Part shown: positions 1-7,789 of the stretch, piece after piece
How the letters are laid out: each line of letters opens with the position of its first letter
How positions within the stretch are numbered: position 1 is the stretch's first letter
Assembly: GCF_023062595.1 (NCBI RefSeq)
Contig: NZ_JALLAN010000009.1
Location: 62,001 to 126,000, forward strand
Length of the DNA stretch: 64,000 nt
Direction: 5' to 3'
From: Arthrobacter rhizosphaerae
GTDB lineage: Bacteria > Actinomycetota > Actinomycetes > Actinomycetales > Micrococcaceae
The notes under the pieces: model-generated
Database searches by the model: none
Told to the model about the DNA's origin: nothing
Seen by the model: only the letters and a program-made list of their open reading frames with translations
Translations under genes and position numbers: made by a program

Positions 1-418
1 CGATCCGCAACTGGTCGGGGTTGTCCGAGTTGTCCGCCCGGGACGGCCAGGGGTGGAAAACGATGGTGTTCATCTGCGCGGCCCAGACAGCGGCCGCAGG
101 TTCGTCGATGACCAGCTGAGGATGGGTCCGTGCGCTCGGATAGACCACCTTGACGGATCGAATAAAGTCGGGCGCCCCTTTCGGAGGATTCTTCGAGAAG
201 AACTGTTCGCCGTCGATATTCTCGGAGAAACGCTGGAGCGTAATGGGACGTCCGCCGTTTGCAGCCACAAAGGCCTCCCCGACGTCCACCAGGTAGTTGG
301 CCAGATCCAGCTTGGTGATACCAGGCTCCGGCCAGAGAACCCGGCTGGGACTCGATATCCGCATCTCCCGGGGACCGTTCGGACCGTCGACGGTGAGGGT
401 GGTTGCTTCGCTCGCCAT
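1..418 (-). CDS. LigD-type primase-polymerase (NHEJ polymerase domain), 5' part
   Basis: This is the N-terminal 139 residues of a gene that runs off the left edge; ATG at 418 on the minus strand. The protein begins MASEATTLTVDG and continues with SRVLWPEPGITKLDLANYL, EQFFSKNPPKG and FHPWPSRADN (residues 121-130). That pattern is typical of the archaeo-eukaryotic primase-like polymerase domain of bacterial LigD. In known systems this domain adds nucleotides at broken ends and works with Ku and an ATP-dependent ligase in non-homologous end joining. The catalytic Asp pair normally follows just after the point where the window ends, so it cannot be checked. Whether ligase and phosphoesterase domains are fused is also unseen. 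It is divergent from the hydrolase at 540, with about 120 bp of shared upstream DNA. Confidence 0.85.
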   Translation of the reverse strand, partial: MASEATTLTVDGPNGPREMRISSPSRVLWPEPGITKLDLANYLVDVGEAFVAANGGRPITLQRFSENIDGEQFFSKNPPKGAPDFIRSVKVVYPSARTHPQLVIDEPAAAVWAAQMNTIVFHPWPSRADNSDNPDQLRI

Positions 419-539
419 GGGAACAACCTACCCCGCAGAAGTATCCACGTCAGCAGATTCGGGCGTCTCTTCCGTGTGGACGGCAGACACTCTTCTGAAT
501 CGGGTACGCCCGAACCACGTGTTCAGGCATTATTGAGGA

Positions 540-1205
540 ATGCCCGTCCCCCAGATCCCGCTGACCATCTCCGTCGGTGACAGTACAGTTTCCGCAGCGT
601 ACGGACGTCCTGACAGTCCCTTCGCCACGCTCGTGGTCGCTCACGGAGCCGGCGCCGGGATGGAACATCCGTTTATGGTCGGCTTCACCACCGCACTGGG
701 CGATCAGGGGGTTGCCACGCTCCGCTTTAATTTCCCGTACCGCGAGGCCGGGAAAAAGTTCCCGGACAAACCGCCGACGGCGATCGCGGCCTGGCGGGCG
801 GCCATGGATGTCGCTTCGCAACATTCGGAAGGTGAACCCCTATGGGCCGCGGGCAAGTCCTTTGGCGGGCGTATGGCGTCAATGGCGGTTGCCGAAGGAA
901 TGCAGGCCGCCGGATTAATTTACCTTGGCTACCCCCTGCATCCTCCCGGGAAGCCGGAGAAGATCCGGGACGAGCACCTCTATGGCCTCACGCTGCCCAT
1001 GCTCTTCCTCCAGGGAACGGGTGACACGTTCGCGACGCCTGCCTTGCTTGAGTCTGTGGTCGCACGGATCGGCGACGCGGCAACGCTGAACTGGGTGGAG
1101 GGCGGGGACCACTCCTTCGCTGTCAAGGGCTTCAAACGCAGCCCGGAAGAAGTGGGGGCATCCCTGGCGAAGCCTGTGGCAGATTTCCTCCGCACCCATA
1201 CCTGA
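540..1205 (+). CDS. KANL3/TEX30-like alpha/beta hydrolase
   Basis: A 221-residue alpha/beta hydrolase with no signal peptide, so probably cytosolic. The oxyanion-loop motif HGAGAG is at 35-40, the nucleophile elbow GKSFGG at 105-110 gives Ser107, and the likely triad partners are Asp162 in GTGDTF and His191 in GGDHSF. Size and motif order match the small dienelactone-hydrolase-like KANL3/TEX30 family, whose bacterial substrates are mostly unknown. The ATG follows a weak TGAGGA ribosome site. The stop lies about 40 bp from the convergent end of the EF-G2-like gene. The catalytic assignment is well supported, the substrate is not. Confidence 0.85.
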   Translation: MPVPQIPLTISVGDSTVSAAYGRPDSPFATLVVAHGAGAGMEHPFMVGFTTALGDQGVATLRFNFPYREAGKKFPDKPPTAIAAWRAAMDVASQHSEGEPLWAAGKSFGGRMASMAVAEGMQAAGLIYLGYPLHPPGKPEKIRDEHLYGLTLPMLFLQGTGDTFATPALLESVVARIGDAATLNWVEGGDHSFAVKGFKRSPEEVGASLAKPVADFLRTHT

Positions 1206-1248
1206 GGTCTGCCCCCTGATGCTGGGGCGCGTGGCGGCTTCGGCGGGG

Positions 1249-3426
1249 TCAGGTTTTCACCGATGCGGGAATCGCGTTCGGAGGGACCGGATCATGGCGC
1301 AGGTACCGTCGGCGGAACCGTCCCGTGCCTGCCGTCAGGGCACGCAACTCGACGGCGTATTTCAGCAGCTCCTGGTCCGGAACCTCGGCACTGATCTCGG
1401 TCATGTCGTCCACCGACGTTGTTCCCGTCAGTCTCCCCCGCCGCGCCGACAAGTCACTCATCACTGCACCGACATAATCATCTGACACGCTGATGGTTAC
1501 GGCTGACACCGGCTCAAGCAGTTGAATACGGGTGGCGGAGGCTGCCTCACGCAGGGCAAGCGCTCCGGCAGCCTGGAAGGCGGCATCTGATGAGTCAACG
1601 CTGTGGGTCTTGCCGCCCACGAGCGTGACGCGGATGTCCACGACCGGGAACCCGGCCGCCACCCCTTTTTGCATCTGGGTCCGGACACCCTTCTCCACAG
1701 ACGTAATGAATGGCCCGGGGATCACGCCGCCAACTGTTTTGTCCACAAATTCGAAACCGGACCCGCGATCCAGTGGCTCCACCTCGACGTCGCAAACGGC
1801 GTATTGCCCGTGGCCACCGGACTGCTTGACATGCCTGCCGTGGCCAGCCGAGGGTGCCGCAAAGGTTTCGCGCAGCGGAGTCACGACCTCCACGGTCAGC
1901 AGCTTCACTCCCTGATCCCGCAACCGGTCCAGCACAACCTCCGCGTGGGCCTCCCCCATGCACCACAGGATCAGCTGGTGGGTTTCGGAGTTGCGTTCCA
2001 CCCTAAGGGTCGGATCACCGGCCGCAACCTTGCCCAGGCTTTTCGCAAGGGCATCCTCGTCGCCATGGGAAGCCGCCTCAATGGCAACAGGCATCATGGG
2101 TTCGGGCATATCCCAGGCCTCCACCAGCAATGGCCGTTCACGCGAGGAGATGGTGTCCCCGGTTTCGGCGTTCCCGAGTTTGGCCAGCGCGCAAATGTCA
2201 CCGGCAATGCAGAAAGGCACGGACCGCAGGGATGCGCCGATGGGAGCGTACAAGTGGGTGATGCGCTCGTCACTGTCGTGATCCAGATGGCCGCGATCCG
2301 CCAGCCCCCGCCCGCCGACGTGAATCGCCGAGTCCTCCCGCAGCGTGCCCGAGAAAATGCGCACGAGGCACACACGTCCCAGGAACGGATCGATGGTGGT
2401 CCTGACCACTTCGCCCACCAGCGGCCCCTGGGGATCGCAATTCAGCTCCACCGTGGAACTGCCATCAACCGTCCTGACAACCGGAAGCTCACGCTCTGCC
2501 CCCGACGGAAAACCGCCACGCAGGACCTCGAGCACTTCCAGCATCCCTACGCCCGATTCAGCGGCGGTTGCCAGCACTGGAAAGAAGGAACCACGGGCGA
2601 CGGCGGTCTCCAGGTCGGCGACCAGGACCTCGAGGGGAACCTCTTCACCGGCCAGGTACCGGTCCATCAGCGTTTCGTCCTCGCTTTCGGCGATGATTCC
2701 TTCAATGAGCGCTCCGCGGGCCTCTTCTGCGACGGCCAGTTCGCCGTCGTCGACTTCCCGTACCTGGCGCTCCCCGCTGCCGTTGGCGTACGTCGAGACG
2801 GTCCTGGACAACAGGCCGAGCAGGCTGATGGATCCGCCTCCGGCGGGCAGCGGCAAATACAACGGCAGAACCGCATCGCCGAAGGCTCGCTGGCAGGCCG
2901 CCAAAGCTGCGTCGAAGTTGGCGCGCGGATGATCAAGCCGGCTGATCACCACTGCACGCGGCATCCCGGCGGCTTGGCATTCCCCCCAAAGCGCGATCGT
3001 GGCGGTGTCGATGTCGTCAACTGCTGAAACGACGAACAACACGGCGTCCGCGGCCCGGAGCCCTGCACGCAGCTCGCCAGTGAAATCGGGATAGCCGGGA
3101 GTGTCCAGCAGATTCACTTTAATGTCTTCGAAGACCACGGGCACGACGGCGAGCGCGACTGAGCGCTGCTGATGAATCTCGGAGGGGTCGGCGTCGCTCA
3201 CGGTGGTACCGTCGGCTATCGATCCCATTCTGGTGATGGCACCGGTGGCGGCCAGCAGGCCCTCCACCAGCATCGTTTTTCCGGCACCTGAGTGCCCGAC
3301 CAAGGCAACGTTGCGGATTTGTTCCGGATGTTCGGCCGGCGACCACGTGGAGGCGTCGGAGCGGCGCGGGTCCCCGTTGCCCCGGCCTGAACTCCTCGCC
3401 GGGCTCTTTGCTCCTTTTCCCGACAT
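1249..3426 (-). CDS. Elongation factor G-like GTPase (EF-G2 type)
   Basis: A 725-residue protein with the five-domain plan of translational GTPases. G1 is GHSGAGKT at 44-51, G3 is DTPGYPDF from Asp108, and domain IV/V-like sequence follows to the C terminus. The G4 position reads SRLD (162-165) instead of the canonical NKxD, and G1 lacks the HVDHGKT form of true EF-G. These are hallmarks of the actinobacterial EF-G2-like group, for which canonical translocase activity is doubtful. An extra basic N-terminal tail (residues 1-35) precedes the G domain. The start is supported by AGGAGA upstream. It is probably not the essential fusA, which normally sits beside tuf and rpsL. Its cellular role is unknown. 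Confidence 0.9.
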   Translation of the reverse strand: MSGKGAKSPARSSGRGNGDPRRSDASTWSPAEHPEQIRNVALVGHSGAGKTMLVEGLLAATGAITRMGSIADGTTVSDADPSEIHQQRSVALAVVPVVFEDIKVNLLDTPGYPDFTGELRAGLRAADAVLFVVSAVDDIDTATIALWGECQAAGMPRAVVISRLDHPRANFDAALAACQRAFGDAVLPLYLPLPAGGGSISLLGLLSRTVSTYANGSGERQVREVDDGELAVAEEARGALIEGIIAESEDETLMDRYLAGEEVPLEVLVADLETAVARGSFFPVLATAAESGVGMLEVLEVLRGGFPSGAERELPVVRTVDGSSTVELNCDPQGPLVGEVVRTTIDPFLGRVCLVRIFSGTLREDSAIHVGGRGLADRGHLDHDSDERITHLYAPIGASLRSVPFCIAGDICALAKLGNAETGDTISSRERPLLVEAWDMPEPMMPVAIEAASHGDEDALAKSLGKVAAGDPTLRVERNSETHQLILWCMGEAHAEVVLDRLRDQGVKLLTVEVVTPLRETFAAPSAGHGRHVKQSGGHGQYAVCDVEVEPLDRGSGFEFVDKTVGGVIPGPFITSVEKGVRTQMQKGVAAGFPVVDIRVTLVGGKTHSVDSSDAAFQAAGALALREAASATRIQLLEPVSAVTISVSDDYVGAVMSDLSARRGRLTGTTSVDDMTEISAEVPDQELLKYAVELRALTAGTGRFRRRYLRHDPVPPNAIPASVKT

Positions 3427-3600
3427 GTGTATCTCCTGCGTGTGTCCGTCCGCCTTTTGTCTTTGTTAAGGATTGGACACCCTCAGGTACCTGAACAGCA
3501 AGAGGGCCCGCGCAAGGCTTGGGCAAGGTGCGTCCCGGCTGTGGCTTCGGTTCCCTGAAAGCCTGCCACTGAGGAAGGTTTGCTGTTCTGGTGTGATCAT

Positions 3601-3687
3601 TTCCGTTCGGAAGTGTGCTTTTTGTTGTTTCGAGGCAGACCGCAGGATTAGCTGTGGGCGGGACAAAACGGGTGCGACGACGCACCC
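3601..3687 (+). promoter_or_regulatory. Upstream inverted repeats of the RCC1/GH43 gene
   Basis: The 296-bp gap between the EF-G2-like start and the RCC1/GH43 start holds two inverted repeats. TTCCG-TT-CGGAA lies at 3601-3612. A 7-bp stem, GGGTGCG-ACGA-CGCACCC, lies at 3670-3687 and ends about 35 bp before the ATG at 3723, so it would probably be in the mRNA leader. I recognise neither as a known operator. They could be a repressor site and a leader hairpin. Confidence 0.35.
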
Positions 3688-3722
3688 GCGAAACAAGACC
3701 GCATGCACCTGGAGAACCAATC

Positions 3723-6700
3723 ATGATCAGACCCAGAGTCCGGGCCGCCCTGGCCGCCTTCGTGACGGTGGCCACCGGCCATCTTGGTATTGCAACGGCG
3801 CATGCCACCGAGCTTCCACCTCCCGCCCCGCCCAGCACCTTCCTGCTCGCCTTCGGCTCAAACGCCGCGGGGCAGACGACTGTTCCTGAAAGCCTCGCCA
3901 GGGAACCACTGAAGGCCCTCGCCGCCGGAAACGGTCACACCATTGCCCTGACCAATGCTGGCCGGCTCGCAGCGTGGGGCAGCAACGTGCAGGGGCAGTC
4001 GACGGTACCGCTTATCGCTGACCGGAAGTTTATGGCGATTGCCGCCGGCGCCAGCCACTCCCTGGCCCTCAGCACTGACGGGAAAGTCATCTCTTGGGGC
4101 GGAAATACGTCCGGTCAGGCAACTGTTCCCGAAGCGGCCCGCACCGGAGTTGCTGCCATCTCAGCGGGTGGAAGCAACTCTCTGGCACTCAAAACGGACG
4201 GAACCCTGGTGAGCTGGGGTGACAACGCCTTTGCCCAGAACCAAATTCCCGCACCCTTGGCAGGACAAGCCATAAAGCAAATAGCCACGGGCGCCGGGTT
4301 CAACGTGGCGTTAACGGCCGAGGGCAAGGTGACGGCCTGGGGCAGGAGCGATTATGGACAGATCGAGCTTCCCCCAGCTCTGGGCACAGCGAACATCAAG
4401 GCCATTTCCGCCGGATTGACACACTCGCTGGCTCTCACTGATACAGGGGCAGTGCTGGCGTGGGGCTCGAACACCTACGGGCAGCTCAACGTGCCGGCTG
4501 AGCTTGGTTCCGAAAAGGTGACGGCAATCGCGGCTGGCGGCTACCACAGCCTCGTCTCCACCGAGTCAGGAAAAATCTTCGCCTGGGGCGAGAACAACGC
4601 GGCGCAAAGCACAGTTCCGGCGGGATACGGACCCAGGATCGTGGCGATGGCAGCCGGGGAAGCGCACAGCGTGGTCTTCACCCGGCCGGACGACGACGGC
4701 GACGCTGCCGCCGTCGTTCTTCCTGGTTCCCCAGCAGGCGGGGCACCGTTGGATCCGGCAACAGAGATGACCGGCTTCCTAACTGCAGGCGTCACTGCCG
4801 TGGCGTATCGCGCCATGCCGTATCTTGCGGGTGCAGCCCTGCTTCTGCTCGGAAGCTGTTTGCTGGCTACTTGCTCAAAGCGGCCCCGCCGCTCCAGGCG
4901 GGTTGTCGGTGCGGCGTTGACTGCCGCCGTCGGTGCGGCACTGCTGGTCCCGGCGTCACCGGCACTGGCCGAGGAACCCGTTTCCATGCCGAAGCCAAGC
5001 GTCGAACAGCTGGTGGCCACCAACGGCGTCCTGTACTTTGCCAACAGCGGCGCCACCGTGACCGACAAGGTGGCGCCCGAAGACACCATGGGGATCTACC
5101 AGTCCCGCTCGGACCAGGCCTTCGGGCCGGACGCCAAGACCGGCGGCAGCTGGGGCTTCGTTTCCGACGCCTACTCGAATCCCAAACGCAACACCAACAG
5201 CACCCTCGGTAAATACGACTCAATCCTGTATGACGCGCCGCCCGCAGGGTCGGTTCTTTCAAGCCGGGCGGTGAAGTACGACTTCGCGCTCCCCAATGGA
5301 AACTACGACGTCACCTTCGGCTTCAAGTTGCCCGGCGGCTGGGCCGGACGAACCTTGGACCTTATGGCGGAAGGGCAGGTCCTCGGGACGGCAGCCACGA
5401 GCGGCACCGCGCTGGAGAAGACCTTCAACGGCGTGGCCGTTAGCGACGGAATCCTCAACCTGCAGGCGCACAGCCAGGCGGGACGTACCAACTCGTTCCA
5501 TGATCCGGCGCTGAACTTCATTGTGATCAGGCAGCCGTTGGACTACACGCCGGAACTACTGGCGGAGAAAATCCGTCAGGCGACGCTCACTCCGGAGCAG
5601 GCATCCCTGTATGCCGCCGACTCAGTAGCTGTCCTCAAGGAGAAGCTGGCGGCAGCACAGTCCCTGGTGGACGCGGGCTCCGCTGACATCTCCGCGAACA
5701 AGGCGGCCTACGAGGCTGTTGGTGCAGCCACGGCCGGGCTGCGGAAACTTGTCACCTACGATTCCTTCAACCCGGGCCAGCCTTGGCTCGATACCAATGG
5801 CCGCGCCATCCAGGGCCATGGAGGCCAGGTGATCCCGTCCAAAGACGCGCAGGGGCGGACCATCTACTACTGGTACGGGGAAGACCGTACTCAGGGCTAT
5901 CAACCCATGGCCGGCCTTCACGGCTACTCCTCGTACGACCTCTACAACTGGAAGGACGAGGGACTGGTCCTGAAGACTGCGGAAACCCGGGCCCAACTGG
6001 ACACGGACCCCTACTTCAGCGCTCTCTACGCCGACTACACCACGCATGAAAAGGATGCCGTCTTCAGGGATTTGGACAGCAAGGGTGTGGGCAACGCGGT
6101 GGGCCGCGCCATCGTCCTTGAGCGCCCCAAGGTGATGTACAACGAGTCAACCGGCAAGTGGGTTCTTTGGGTCCACACGGATGGACCGTCGACAACCTCG
6201 AATGCGCAGTATGCCAAGGCAACCGCCGGTGTCGCCGTCTCGGACACCCCGTTCGGCCCCTTCCGGTACGTGGACAGCTACCGCTTGGACCGCATTCCCG
6301 CGGACAACCCCAACAACCAGTACCCGTCGCAGCTCGGAATGGCCCGCGACATGAACCTCTTCAAGGACGATGACGGCACCGGCTACATCATCTATTCCAG
6401 CGAAGAGAACCGCACCATGTACGTGTCCCGGCTCAACTCCAGCTACATGTACCTGAACGTACCGTGGCACCGCTCGGTGGACGGGGTGGACTTCAGCCGC
6501 AACTTCCAGGGTGTTGCCCGTGAGGCGCCTGCCATGTTCAAGTACGACGGCACGTACTACCTGATCACCTCCGGCGCCACCGGCTGGGATCCCAACCCTG
6601 CACGGTACGCCACGTCCCCCACACCGATCGGGCCATGGACACAGCACGGCAGCCCAGCCGTCGGACCCGGCTCAGAGACAACCTTTCGCACGCAGAGCAC

Positions 6701-7601
6701 CTCAGTGATCCCGATTGATCCTGCGGCAGGAAAATTCATCTACATGGGCGACCGGTGGATACCTTCGGACCTCGGCAACTCACCCATGGTGTGGCTGCCG
6801 CTCACGTTCGGAGCCAACGGGGACCTGAGTTTCCGATGGACGGACCGCTGGACCCTGGCCGACCTTGAAAACCGAGGCAAGTTCAGTGTGGACATGGCGA
6901 TGCCAGCCAGTGTTCCGTTGGGTTCGGGATCCTCTGCGCTGCCCGCCACTGCGGTTGTCACCCAGAATGGAAGTTCGACGACGTCGGCAGTCACCTGGAG
7001 CGGCGCAGACTTCTCCGTACCGGGCTCGGCGACGGTGACTGCCACGTTCGCCTCCAACGGCCGCACTGCAAGCTACACCGTCCTGGTGGTGCCTTCCGGA
7101 CTGGTCTACTTCGCCGATCCGGGGTCCACTGACACGCCTGACTACGCCGCGATCCGGGCGGCGGCATCGGAGGCTGGAGCACTCTCAAATTCGAGCAAGG
7201 ACCAGCCTCTGGGAGCCGATCCCGGAACCGGCAAGACGTGGGGCTACGACAATCCAGGCACCGCCACGGTGGGCGGCGACAACATGTTCGGCACACTCCG
7301 GTATGTGACCAAGGAGTCCGCACGGAAGGACGTCAGCTACGTGTTCGGCGACCTTGAGGCTGGCGCCTACACCGTATACGTGGGGCTTTACGACCCCTGG
7401 GCACAATACGCGCCGAACCGGGCCGCACGGATCAGCATCAACGGCACCGTGGTTGATGCCAGCAGGCGGATCAGCGGAACCAACACCACAATGAAATACG
7501 CCGGGCACTCCTCTGACGGCGAAGGGAAACTCAAGGTGAATCTGGCGCCCACCACTGCCGACGACGTCCAGGTCAGCTGGATCATGGTGGTCAAGGGGTA
7601 G
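3723..7601 (+). CDS. Secreted RCC1-repeat / GH43-like multidomain protein
   Basis: A 1292-residue protein read from the ATG at 3723, which gives a clean signal peptide ending near ATAHA; upstream in-frame codons would bury it. Residues about 28-318 form seven RCC1-type repeats (WGSNVQGQSTVP, WGSNTYGQLNVP and similar). A hydrophobic segment at about 352-383 follows, then RPRRSRR and a second signal-peptide-like stretch ending PALA|EE at residue 416. Next come a malectin/CBM-like domain (about 425-590), a helical FIVAR-like segment, a GH43-like five-bladed propeller (about 678-1040; WYGEDRTQGY, ARDMNLFKDDDG), a Big_4 Ig-like domain and a second CBM-like domain. The catalytic part most resembles GH43 exo-galactanases. 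Action on extracellular arabinogalactan-type glycans is inference. The layout looks like two secreted proteins fused in one frame. Confidence 0.85.
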   Translation: MIRPRVRAALAAFVTVATGHLGIATAHATELPPPAPPSTFLLAFGSNAAGQTTVPESLAREPLKALAAGNGHTIALTNAGRLAAWGSNVQGQSTVPLIADRKFMAIAAGASHSLALSTDGKVISWGGNTSGQATVPEAARTGVAAISAGGSNSLALKTDGTLVSWGDNAFAQNQIPAPLAGQAIKQIATGAGFNVALTAEGKVTAWGRSDYGQIELPPALGTANIKAISAGLTHSLALTDTGAVLAWGSNTYGQLNVPAELGSEKVTAIAAGGYHSLVSTESGKIFAWGENNAAQSTVPAGYGPRIVAMAAGEAHSVVFTRPDDDGDAAAVVLPGSPAGGAPLDPATEMTGFLTAGVTAVAYRAMPYLAGAALLLLGSCLLATCSKRPRRSRRVVGAALTAAVGAALLVPASPALAEEPVSMPKPSVEQLVATNGVLYFANSGATVTDKVAPEDTMGIYQSRSDQAFGPDAKTGGSWGFVSDAYSNPKRNTNSTLGKYDSILYDAPPAGSVLSSRAVKYDFALPNGNYDVTFGFKLPGGWAGRTLDLMAEGQVLGTAATSGTALEKTFNGVAVSDGILNLQAHSQAGRTNSFHDPALNFIVIRQPLDYTPELLAEKIRQATLTPEQASLYAADSVAVLKEKLAAAQSLVDAGSADISANKAAYEAVGAATAGLRKLVTYDSFNPGQPWLDTNGRAIQGHGGQVIPSKDAQGRTIYYWYGEDRTQGYQPMAGLHGYSSYDLYNWKDEGLVLKTAETRAQLDTDPYFSALYADYTTHEKDAVFRDLDSKGVGNAVGRAIVLERPKVMYNESTGKWVLWVHTDGPSTTSNAQYAKATAGVAVSDTPFGPFRYVDSYRLDRIPADNPNNQYPSQLGMARDMNLFKDDDGTGYIIYSSEENRTMYVSRLNSSYMYLNVPWHRSVDGVDFSRNFQGVAREAPAMFKYDGTYYLITSGATGWDPNPARYATSPTPIGPWTQHGSPAVGPGSETTFRTQSTSVIPIDPAAGKFIYMGDRWIPSDLGNSPMVWLPLTFGANGDLSFRWTDRWTLADLENRGKFSVDMAMPASVPLGSGSSALPATAVVTQNGSSTTSAVTWSGADFSVPGSATVTATFASNGRTASYTVLVVPSGLVYFADPGSTDTPDYAAIRAAASEAGALSNSSKDQPLGADPGTGKTWGYDNPGTATVGGDNMFGTLRYVTKESARKDVSYVFGDLEAGAYTVYVGLYDPWAQYAPNRAARISINGTVVDASRRISGTNTTMKYAGHSSDGEGKLKVNLAPTTADDVQVSWIMVVKG

Positions 7602-7621
7602 GAGCTATCCCCTAACCCGAA

Positions 7622-7786
7622 CCCTCCCTCACCTTTCGCAACGAAATCCTGAACGCTCCCTCACATCTCGCAAACCAAACCCTCCCTCGTGGGAAGGTTT
7701 GTCGCGAAACGTGAGGGGGCGTTACCCAAAAACCCGCGAAACGTGAGGGAGCGTCCCCATTTAGGGCGCGAAACGTGAGGGAGCGT
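7622..7786. repeat. Intergenic repeat cluster (GCTCCCTCACCTTTCGC family), locus 1
   Basis: Between two convergent genes there are five copies of a 17-19 bp motif. Two read on the plus strand as (G/C)CTCCCTCACMTYTCGC (7622-7639, 7655-7671). Three are in inverted orientation as GCGAAACGTGAGGGRGCGT (7704-7722, 7736-7754, 7768-7786). Opposite copies can pair into hairpins, so a bidirectional terminator or REP-like role is possible. The same family recurs as tandem 32-bp units at 11468-11600. Confidence 0.75.
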
Positions 7787-7789
7787 GGC

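Noticed and set aside
1603..3027. A 474-codon plus-strand frame
   Set aside because: Antisense to the EF-G2-like gene, which has G-domain motifs and a ribosome site. The plus-strand product has no family signature.
4777..4970. Frameshift or missed stop making the RCC1/GH43 fusion
   Set aside because: The frame is open and in normal codon use across the junction, and no base change is visible. The possibility is kept only as a check in the findings.
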